From assembly GCA_046724555.1 (NCBI GenBank), contig JBKOWU010000286.1, forward strand, positions 1 to 9,670: 9,670 nt of DNA. The letters run 5' to 3'. Of the stretch, positions 1-5,317 are shown one piece after another. The stretch comes from JAFAQB01 sp046724555. GTDB taxonomy: Archaea; Thermoproteota; Nitrososphaeria; Nitrososphaerales; Nitrososphaeraceae. The first letter of the stretch is position 1. The number at the start of each line of letters is the position of its first letter. Position numbers and translations under genes: made by a program. Below the pieces are notes generated by a model. It worked only from the letters and a program-made list of their open reading frames with translations, was not told the origin of the DNA and did no database searches.

Positions 1-1
1 A

Positions 2-832
2 AGATGGACTGTACAATCAATGCTGCCTCAGTCCAAGTTGAATTTATCTACAAAAGTATTTGCGTCCTCTGATATAATCGGGCAACCTGCTCTATTTACA
101 TTAGCTGTACAATACGTATCAGCTGGACAGTCAAAGACAGATTCTCTTAACCTTGGAGCATATATAACTGGCGATATTAAAATAAGGGTTTACGATGTTC
201 GTATCAACAATATAGGCAATGTCCCAAACCTTGTTGGGAATTTATTAAATGAAGGAAATACAGTTGGATTATTTACAACCATACAAATCATAAATGACCA
301 GCAGCCGCCGCACACACAAGGTAGTAATCAATCGTCATCATTAGAATCAGAAAGGTCATTGGCCGATTTTATGACAGCTCCTCCTCCTCCTCAATACCTA
401 GGAGATCTTTCAGTAGATTCTCCTCTTCCATTTAGTATCCCACTTGTATCTAACGATAACACAATAATAACAGCCCCATCCGGCACCTATCGTGTGATTC
501 TCAAAATTAGCTATAGCGACGACCTAAAAATTCCACATCAATTTATCGATAATAACCAAACAGTCAGCCTTGTAGCTTCATCACAGTCGCCAGACAGAGA
601 ACGTGGTGTAGGAGCAGGAGGTCTCGGGGTGTTTGGAGCAATTTTGGGCGGAGGCGTAATGGGAAGAAGCAGTAGCGGCATCAGCACTATTATCATATTA
701 GCAGCTATAGCTGCTGCTATAGTTATAGCCACTTTGTATATTATTAGGAGGAAAAGATCTAGATCAAAGCTTCGCAAATTACAGGCAAGTAAAACTATGA
801 GCGAAGATCCTTTTTTGGACAATGACACGTAG
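2..832 (+). CDS. Membrane-anchored surface protein, COG1361-like, C-terminal part (5' end outside window)
   Basis: The frame is open to the left edge, so the Met codon at 20 is probably internal and the gene begins outside the window. Counting from that Met (270 residues), about 1-95 is a beta-rich segment with an NNIGNVPNLVGNLLNEGNTV stretch, as in CARDB/COG1361 extracellular domains. A Ser-rich and APPPP hinge (100-125) follows, then a second beta domain (128-185) with SPLPFSIPL and GTYRVILKISYSDDLKIPH. A Gly-rich segment (196-213) leads to one membrane helix (221-242) and a basic stop-transfer tail (RRKRSRSKLRK). Topology is therefore an outside ectodomain with a short cytoplasmic C-terminus. 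Relatives in archaea often sit beside MacB-type ABC permeases; that is background knowledge and no permease is visible here. Function is unknown; adhesion or envelope organisation is a guess. Confidence 0.65.
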   Translation, partial: RWTVQSMLPQSKLNLSTKVFASSDIIGQPALFTLAVQYVSAGQSKTDSLNLGAYITGDIKIRVYDVRINNIGNVPNLVGNLLNEGNTVGLFTTIQIINDQQPPHTQGSNQSSSLESERSLADFMTAPPPPQYLGDLSVDSPLPFSIPLVSNDNTIITAPSGTYRVILKISYSDDLKIPHQFIDNNQTVSLVASSQSPDRERGVGAGGLGVFGAILGGGVMGRSSSGISTIIILAAIAAAIVIATLYIIRRKRSRSKLRKLQASKTMSEDPFLDNDT

Positions 833-908
833 ATATTTTTGAGAGGCTACATTAGAAAAAATGGTATTAGTATCATTACACAAGTATCAGCATCAAATCT
901 GAAGTGTT

Positions 909-938
909 AAATATCGTGTATAGATATTTTAAATATCT
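909..938 (+). promoter_or_regulatory. Candidate promoter/operator of the first PsbP-like gene: inverted AAATATC/GATATTT half-sites over a TATA-like box
   Basis: A perfect inverted repeat of 8-base arms (AGATATTT at 922-929, AAATATCT at 931-938, one-base spacer) contains TTTTAAATA, a good archaeal TATA-box match. A further AAATATC at 909-915 forms a second inverted pair with 923-929. The box lies about 55 bases before the ATG at 989, which would give a transcript start near 958 and a leader of about 30 bases. An AGGT at 975-978 is a weak Shine-Dalgarno candidate. The promoter role is inferred from position; the operator role is more speculative. Confidence 0.4.
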
Positions 939-988
939 GGGGTCAAGGTTTTAATAGCAGCAAATGTAGAGCGCAGGTATAGTATCGA

Positions 989-1756
989 ATGTTCATTATA
1001 AAGGAAAGGCAAAGATTATCGTCCGGCGTAATTGAAGCTGTCGCTTTATCATTCTTTTTGGCTGCAATAATAATTTTTGGCGATAAGAGTGTTACACAGG
1101 CATATCCGGAGAAGAAAACTACGATACCATTCTATATCCCTTTGTATGTAAATATCAATAGTGCTCTAAATCTTGAGAGTACTAGTAGCACTATTAATAT
1201 TAGTAGTAATGACAGCAGCAACGATTTGTCGTCCAACCTTACTGGCGTACAACAAGTACTCGATCGTGGTAACAACACCAATACCAATGGCTCTTCTTAC
1301 CTAACATACGAAGATAATGCTGATGGAATAAGCCTAATGTATCCCTCTAACTGGCAAAAGATAGAATATCCTTCACAAGCAATGAATTATGGACAAGGCC
1401 ACAGAATAATTGTGAATTTTCTTGCACCTTTGGATCCCTCAGATCAGTGGCGAAGCTCAATTAACGTACAAGTATCAAACAGATCCGATCTCAAGAACAT
1501 TGTACCGCAGAACGCCAACATTACTGCGATTAATCTTGCAGGTCATCCTGCTTTTAAATCAGAATATACAAGTACCGAAAGAATGTTTCTGAACAGAGAT
1601 CTAACTAACTCGAACTTGATAAAGCTTAAGGTAATGCAAGTTTGGACCACTATAAGAGATAATACTTATGTGTTAACCTTTAATTCAGAGCCTTCAAAAT
1701 ATCAGCAATATTTACCGGTTATACAAAAAATCCTCAGTTCATTTAAGATATCGTAG
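989..1756 (+). CDS. Secreted PsbP-like protein (copy 1)
   Basis: A 255-residue exported protein. The N-terminus MFIIKERQRL is basic and is followed by a hydrophobic helix (about 13-30); TQA at 36-38 is a plausible signal-peptidase site, otherwise the helix is a membrane anchor. Residues 40-103 are a Ser/Asn/Thr-rich linker with several N-x-S/T sites. Residues 104-255 form a PsbP-like domain: YLTYEDNADGISLMYPSNWQ opens it, IVNFLAPL (141-148) is the core strand, VPQ follows at 172-174, and the end is a helix (YLPVIQKILSSFKI). PsbP is known from the photosystem II oxygen-evolving complex, but stand-alone PsbP-like proteins occur in non-phototrophic ammonia-oxidising archaea with no established role. 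No catalytic residues are evident. The gene at 2951-3682 is a clear paralogue. The start is the first ATG and places the signal sequence correctly. It ends 57 bases before the convergent RTX-like gene. Confidence 0.8.
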   Translation: MFIIKERQRLSSGVIEAVALSFFLAAIIIFGDKSVTQAYPEKKTTIPFYIPLYVNINSALNLESTSSTINISSNDSSNDLSSNLTGVQQVLDRGNNTNTNGSSYLTYEDNADGISLMYPSNWQKIEYPSQAMNYGQGHRIIVNFLAPLDPSDQWRSSINVQVSNRSDLKNIVPQNANITAINLAGHPAFKSEYTSTERMFLNRDLTNSNLIKLKVMQVWTTIRDNTYVLTFNSEPSKYQQYLPVIQKILSSFKIS

Positions 1757-1813
1757 ATAATTCAGCGAATGGGTATGATAGAAGATTAGAGGTGGCGAAT
1801 CTCTCAAATAGTA

Positions 1814-2647
1814 TTATTGGCCCAGAAGTATACCGCAGCTGCCATCTGTATCATCGCCTTTTGTTGCATTAAAATTCAATACTACGCTCTTACTAGTACC
1901 ACCGCTTGGACCGGCGCTTCCACATGCAAAATAGTCTGCACCCGGACCACCAATGAATAGATTGTTACCGCCTCCACCATATAATTTATCATTTCCTTTT
2001 CCGGCTACAATAAGAGTGCTTCCTTGTCCTGCGATGAGGATATTATTTCCACTTCCACCATACAGCTGATTGGTTCCTGTTCCACTGCCAAGAATGATGT
2101 TGTTTCCTTTACCCCCGTATAATTGGTTGTCGCCTGGTCCTCCAATAATTATATTGTCACCGTTTCCACCACGTATGATATCATTACCTTCCAAACCCAT
2201 TATAACATTGCTACCGTTACCCCCCACTATACGATCATCGCCTACTGATCCCATTATTGGGCGGCAACTTTGTTCAGATATACATTTTGCGAGATCCTCA
2301 AAGACGCTACTTTTCAGTTGAATAGGTGGAGTCAAGGTACCGGCAGGTGGAGATGATATTACTCTTGCTCCAGTGTTAGAGGATTGTGGGCTAGTATTAG
2401 TAGAAGAAGAAGAAGAAGAAGGTGGTGGTGGAGATGGTGGGCTTGTGTTTGGTGGAGATGGTGGGCTTGTGTTTGGTGGCGACAATAATGATGATCCCAT
2501 GCTAGAAGCTGGCGGGCCAGTATTAGAAGAAGGTGGAGATAATAATGATGAATTTTGTGCTCCTGCTTGACCGAAAATGTGTATCGACATAAGAATAATA
2601 ACAATTATGACCGCTAGAACTGGCGCTGATGTTATATATTTTTTCAT
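1814..2647 (-). CDS. Secreted RTX-like (hemolysin-type) beta-roll protein with Pro/Ser stalk
   Basis: A 277-residue protein. A signal peptide (MKKY, hydrophobic 8-25) has a clear AGA|Q cleavage site at 28-31, so export is probably by Sec. Residues 31-108 form a low-complexity Ser/Pro/Asn stalk containing a duplicated NTSPPSPP unit and a Ser run (77-82). Residues 133-241 hold about twelve nonapeptide repeats of the RTX type GGxGx(D/N)x(hydrophobic)x, for example GLEGNDIIR, GGPGDNQLY and GGKGNNIIL, with one 10-residue unit at 187-196. Only four repeats keep Asp at position six (D138, D156, D220, D238); most have Asn. Cys122/Cys128 before and Cys242/Cys271 after the roll could form capping disulfides. 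RTX rolls normally bind Ca2+ between turns; binding here may be partial. There is no type I secretion transporter or toxin domain nearby. A structural or ion-binding surface protein is likely. Confidence 0.8.
   Translation of the reverse strand: MKKYITSAPVLAVIIVIILMSIHIFGQAGAQNSSLLSPPSSNTGPPASSMGSSLLSPPNTSPPSPPNTSPPSPPPPSSSSSSTNTSPQSSNTGARVISSPPAGTLTPPIQLKSSVFEDLAKCISEQSCRPIMGSVGDDRIVGGNGSNVIMGLEGNDIIRGGNGDNIIIGGPGDNQLYGGKGNNIILGSGTGTNQLYGGSGNNILIAGQGSTLIVAGKGNDKLYGGGGNNLFIGGPGADYFACGSAGPSGGTSKSVVLNFNATKGDDTDGSCGILLGQ
2402..2420. repeat. Trinucleotide (AGA)n tract encoding poly-Ser
   Basis: A run of six AGA units plus one base lies in the stalk of the RTX-like gene; read on the minus strand as TCT it gives the Ser tract. 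Unit gain or loss would change stalk length without shifting frame. Confidence 0.85.
2426..2479. repeat. 24-base tandem repeat (about 2.25 copies) encoding NTSPPSPP
   Basis: Positions 2426-2449 and 2450-2473 are identical, and the match continues to 2479. The unit encodes eight residues on the minus strand and lies in the Pro/Ser stalk of the RTX-like protein. Expansion by slippage or unequal recombination would stay in frame. Confidence 0.85.
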
Positions 2648-2681
2648 ATTATTTTACCTACTCGGTATACACGGCTCGTCA

Positions 2682-2691
2682 TATGATATAA
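2682..2691 (-). promoter_or_regulatory. Candidate TATA box of the RTX-like gene
   Basis: The minus-strand sequence around TTATATCAT is centred about 40 bases before the ATG (2645-2647). With the usual archaeal TATA-to-start spacing this would give a very short leader of roughly 13 bases. This is a positional inference in AT-rich DNA; an alternative AT-rich box lies near 2752-2760. Confidence 0.25.
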
Positions 2692-2914
2692 CCCCTTGTA
2701 ATAGTATTAGCAAAAAATTCTCTTATCATGGCAATTTTGACAGGATACGAAAATTTAAGCTTAACTACTAAATAACTTCGTTACATTGGATATGATAAAT
2801 TTGCAAATAGAGTTTCCATTTATACAATGCCATACAGGCGCTGACAAGAGATCAAGAAGATATTACAAATTGAGCATGCTTCCTATCATGTCAATCGAGC
2901 ATATTGTTAATAGA

Positions 2915-2924
2915 GATATTATAT
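2915..2924 (+). promoter_or_regulatory. Candidate TATA box of the second PsbP-like gene
   Basis: GATATTATAT is centred about 31 bases before the ATG at 2951, which predicts a nearly leaderless transcript. That fits the lack of a convincing Shine-Dalgarno site (GTTCATACAC directly precedes the ATG). Evidence is position and composition only. Confidence 0.3.
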
Positions 2925-2950
2925 TGTAGTATGGATAAAAGTTCATACAC

Positions 2951-3682
2951 ATGGTGAAGAAAAAGAATGAGGAGACTGATCGAGGTGTGTCATTTTTGCT
3001 TTATCATTTAGTTGCAATAGCATTATTGCTATCTTGTTATTCTTCTTTAGCTTCATATTCTGTACCATTATCTTCATCTTATAATTCAGCGCAACAAGCA
3101 AAAGCACAGAAAAGTACTGCCACCGAATTTACATCTGTTTTTTCTCATGCTTCAGTTCAACAATATCAAGTACAAATTCCAATTGCAACAAGAAATTATA
3201 CACTATATAAGAATCCGACATATGGGATAGCAATCCAGTATCCAACCAATTGGAAAAGAATCGAATATCATAACACTCCAGCTACGATAAGTGGAAGTAA
3301 TCTAATTGTTAATTTCCTAGCACCCTTAGTAAATAATTCAGCTCATTGGAGAGCACATCTTATGGTACAGGTGCTCAAGCAAGATCAAGCCAAAAAACTT
3401 GTACCGCAAAGCCAAATCACTATTGGAGATAGACAAGGTTTTAAGTCTCTTCACAATAGCAGTATGCAAATATTTAATCTTGATAGAAATACTGATTCAA
3501 CAGTCCATATTAAAGCAATGGATGTCTGGCTCACAAGTAATAATGGTGACACATATCTGCTCACGTATAAGGCTACTACCGCAGAATATCAAGATTACAT
3601 CCCTACAATACAAAAGATCATCGATTCATTTAGAATAGAAAATTCCAAGGTTGTTAATAATCTTGCTATGCATTTAAGATAG
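2951..3682 (+). CDS. Secreted PsbP-like protein (copy 2)
   Basis: A 243-residue exported protein. The N-terminus MVKKKNEETDRG is charged, with a hydrophobic segment at about 13-29 (signal peptide or anchor; a Cys at 29 follows LLLS but a lipobox is not clear). A Ser/Gln/Ala-rich linker covers about 31-80. The PsbP-like domain covers about 82-229: YGIAIQYPTNWKRIEY, then LIVNFLAPL (118-126), HWRAHLMVQV, KKLVPQ, VWLTSNNGDTYLLTY and a closing helix YIPTIQKIIDSFRIE. These blocks align in the same order with the gene at 989-1756 (MYPSNWQKIEY, IIVNFLAPL, VPQ, IQKILSSFKI), so the two are paralogues. The short tail 230-243 has no counterpart there. Function in ammonia-oxidising archaea is unknown. It has its own promoter region, divergent from the RTX-like gene, and converges with the gene at 3876-4613. 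Confidence 0.8.
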   Translation: MVKKKNEETDRGVSFLLYHLVAIALLLSCYSSLASYSVPLSSSYNSAQQAKAQKSTATEFTSVFSHASVQQYQVQIPIATRNYTLYKNPTYGIAIQYPTNWKRIEYHNTPATISGSNLIVNFLAPLVNNSAHWRAHLMVQVLKQDQAKKLVPQSQITIGDRQGFKSLHNSSMQIFNLDRNTDSTVHIKAMDVWLTSNNGDTYLLTYKATTAEYQDYIPTIQKIIDSFRIENSKVVNNLAMHLR

Positions 3683-3875
3683 AGATAGAAATATTCTCTA
3701 CGATAATACTAAGCGAGATTTTATTTTCACAATGAGAGATACCGATAAGAAAAAGAAAATAACTCTAGAAGAATAACATGAGCTTCACAACTACAAAGCA
3801 ATGAATTAGCATTTAGTATATCCCTGCTACAGATCTTAGAGAAGCAAAATATAATGAGGTAGTAAAGATTGATTA

Positions 3876-4613
3876 TTAGTGATTAGCTAAAACAGCAGGG
3901 CTGTTTATTAGAATATTTGTCTTTGTGATTGTCAATTCGTTGTTGTTATGAGCATCAATTATTTCACCAACAGATCTTAATTCTCTTGCAGTGTTACTTG
4001 TACGATTACTATATGCATTATCAGAATTGGTAATATTACTATTCCATTTTACAAAGTTTAGTTGAACTATTGGACTGTAATCTTTATCCACTGGTAGTTT
4101 ACTTGCAACTGGTAATTGAAATCCAAAAGCTCCTTGTCCCCTAACACCGTTTAAGAATTCATAGCCTTGTTGACGAGATAATTCTGGAATAAGAGCTAAA
4201 GAAGGAGAAAAATTTACTTTATATTTCAGAGTGCGGCTTATTTCAAGAGCAGTTGAGTTATCTGATGCGTCGGTTGCAATAAAGTATGCTATCTTTCCGT
4301 TTACATATCCTCTTGACAAAGGCAAGGATATTGATGCTGGTATGTTGGATGTGTAGTTATTGTTGTTTTTACTAGACATCATGGTGATGCTGCTACTATT
4401 AGCGAGTAACGACTCATGTAATACATTATTTTGTTTTTGAGCAGTTGCAATGTTGTTATTGTTGTTGTTATCTACACTTTGAGAAATAGTTAATGGTATG
4501 ATTGATATGATTGTAGGGATTAAAAATAGTAATGTGAGCAATCTAGATTGAGAGGCTGATACTCTTACTACGCTATTTTTATAATTTGTTCGGATAGATA
4601 AGTAGATAAGCAT
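3876..4613 (-). CDS. Secreted protein with DUF7482-like domain
   Basis: A 245-residue protein. Residues 22-45 are hydrophobic (RLLTLLFLIPTIISIIPLTI) after a basic N-terminus, so it is exported or anchored. Residues 46-96 are a low-complexity Asn/Ser region with Asn runs at 49-54 and 83-86. The folded domain is about 97-191: LSRGYVNGKIAYFIATDASD, then VNFSPSLALIPELSRQQGYE, FLNGVRGQGAFGFQLPVASK and DYSPIVQLNFVKW. This block order (GYVNGK-Y-TDAS, NG-GQG-GFQ, YSP-W) matches, from memory, a conserved secreted family labelled DUF7482; biochemical function is not established. The C-terminal 50 residues are Asn-rich with ELRSVGEIIDAHNNNELTI, a helix-strand element. The ATG at 4611-4613 is the only Met before the signal helix, and an in-frame stop lies a few codons upstream. 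A copper-related role is sometimes suspected because relatives occur near cupredoxins; nothing here proves it. Confidence 0.65.
   Translation of the reverse strand: MLIYLSIRTNYKNSVVRVSASQSRLLTLLFLIPTIISIIPLTISQSVDNNNNNNIATAQKQNNVLHESLLANSSSITMMSSKNNNNYTSNIPASISLPLSRGYVNGKIAYFIATDASDNSTALEISRTLKYKVNFSPSLALIPELSRQQGYEFLNGVRGQGAFGFQLPVASKLPVDKDYSPIVQLNFVKWNSNITNSDNAYSNRTSNTARELRSVGEIIDAHNNNELTITKTNILINSPAVLANH
4451..4470. repeat. GTT-rich trinucleotide tract encoding poly-Asn
   Basis: GTT units with one interrupting ATT encode six consecutive Asn residues (49-54) just after the signal helix of the DUF7482-like protein on the minus strand. Confidence 0.75.
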
Positions 4614-4680
4614 ATCTCTATAAATATTCTACTGAGAAACAGGCTTAGTATCTTTGTTGTGTTATTAATTAAGTATTAAT

Positions 4681-4690
4681 GGATATAAAC
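4681..4690 (-). promoter_or_regulatory. Candidate TATA box of the DUF7482-like gene
   Basis: Read on the minus strand as GTTTATATCC, centred about 73 bases before the ATG; it predicts a leader near 46 bases. A closer TATTTATA at 4620-4627 is too near the ATG to serve that start. Low-confidence positional call. Confidence 0.22.
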
Positions 4691-4821
4691 TGAGATGATG
4701 TAACAAAGAGCTCTTACTGCAACATGGCAATATCTGAAGTTTGGAATTACACTACTATATTAGACATTATTTTGGTGTGTTTTACCATGTGAGACACTCT
4801 CTTCAAGTGAGTCAAAGTTTG

Positions 4822-4839
4822 CATATATATCTAAATAAA
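4822..4839 (+). promoter_or_regulatory. Candidate promoter of the four-helix membrane protein; bears on start choice
   Basis: CATATATATCTAAATAAA contains two overlapping TATA-like elements. With normal archaeal spacing, transcription would begin around 4853-4862. This excludes the upstream in-frame TTG at 4741 and the ATG at 4840, and supports the ATG at 4885 with a leader of about 23-32 bases. Confidence 0.35.
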
Positions 4840-4884
4840 ATGTCGCTCAAAATCTATAGAAAAAGTAAATTGAGAACAGAGAAT

Positions 4885-5280
4885 ATGGTCAATTATGCTA
4901 ATTATTATTACTACGCAGCCGCCGCAGCAACCGCAATAGCTGGAATTTTGCATATTATTTTATTTTCTAATACAATAGGAAGAAATCCATCAACAGGAAT
5001 ATTCTTTCTTGTTGGAGGAATAGCACAGCTATTCTGGACTATACCTATGGTAAAGAAATGGGGAAGGACTTGGTATTATATAGGAATTGCTGGCACATTA
5101 GTATTAATTATAATGTATTTTATCACAAGAGTTTCAAATCCAATTACAAATAGGGCTGCACCAATTAATTCTATTGGAATGGTGACAGAAATCTTTCAAT
5201 TCATATATGTGGGGATAACCGGATACATAGTAGCAAGGCAAGGAAGAATAGAACCTGAACAAAAAGAAGAGCTCAAATGA
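4885..5280 (+). CDS. Small four-helix integral membrane protein of unknown function
   Basis: A 131-residue protein from the ATG at 4885. Four membrane helices are predicted by eye: 8-27 (YYYAAAAATAIAGILHIIL), 37-55 (STGIFFLVGGIAQLFWTIP), 62-81 (TWYYIGIAGTLVLIIMYFI) and 97-116 (IGMVTEIFQFIYVGITGYIV). The C-terminus is charged (EPEQKEELK). Notable residues are His23 in helix 1, Trp51 and Trp59 around the helix 2-3 turn (WTIPMVKKWGRTWYY), and a SNPITNRAAPINS loop between helices 3 and 4. I recall similar small proteins in Nitrososphaera-type genomes but know of no assigned function. The frame stays open upstream to a TTG at 4741, which would add 48 residues rich in His/Tyr/Ser that do not look like the rest; the candidate promoter argues against it. 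The stop is 37 bases before the propeller gene on the same strand, so the two may be co-transcribed. Confidence 0.65.
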   Translation: MVNYANYYYYAAAAATAIAGILHIILFSNTIGRNPSTGIFFLVGGIAQLFWTIPMVKKWGRTWYYIGIAGTLVLIIMYFITRVSNPITNRAAPINSIGMVTEIFQFIYVGITGYIVARQGRIEPEQKEELK

Positions 5281-5317
5281 TCGCAAGACTACATTCCAAT
5301 AGCAAAAATAGCTTAGA

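Larger units (their letters stand above)
2648..2950. other. Divergent intergenic region between the RTX-like gene and the second PsbP-like gene
   Basis: This 303-base AT-rich stretch shows no convincing gene, tRNA or structured RNA. It must hold the promoters of both divergent genes. Candidates are GTTATATCAT read on the minus strand near 2682-2691 for the RTX-like gene and GATATTATAT at 2915-2924 for the PsbP-like gene. Two near-identical 12-mers, TATCATGGCAAT (2724-2735) and TATCATGTCAAT (2884-2895), lie 160 bases apart and might be a shared regulator site. Confidence 0.5.

Noticed and set aside
538..828. Minus-strand open frame with a hydrophobic segment
   Set aside because: It is the antisense shadow of the membrane helix and Gly-rich stretch of the COG1361-like protein.
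989..1756. Evidence for photosynthesis from the PsbP-like domain
   Set aside because: PsbP-like domains occur widely outside photosystem II, and no other photosynthetic gene is present.
2070..2570. Plus-strand open frames opposite the RTX-like gene with Pro-rich or Gly/Glu-rich translations
   Set aside because: They are complements of Gly-rich RTX repeats and the Ser/Pro stalk. The minus-strand frame has a signal peptide and regular nonapeptides and is clearly the real one.
3680..3700. Inverted repeat TAGAGA/TCTCTA overlapping the stop of the second PsbP-like gene, and similar weak hairpins at 1783-1802 and 7340-7355
   Set aside because: Stems of only 5-6 mostly AT pairs without a clear adjoining T run; not sufficient to call terminators.
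3732..3776. Short 14-codon open frame after the second PsbP-like gene
   Set aside because: Too short and Lys-rich, with no start signal or similarity; expected by chance in AT-rich DNA.
4741..4884. Extended TTG or upstream ATG start for the four-helix protein
   Set aside because: The candidate TATA elements at 4822-4839 lie within this stretch, and the added residues do not resemble a leader or domain. ATG 4885 starts just before the first helix.
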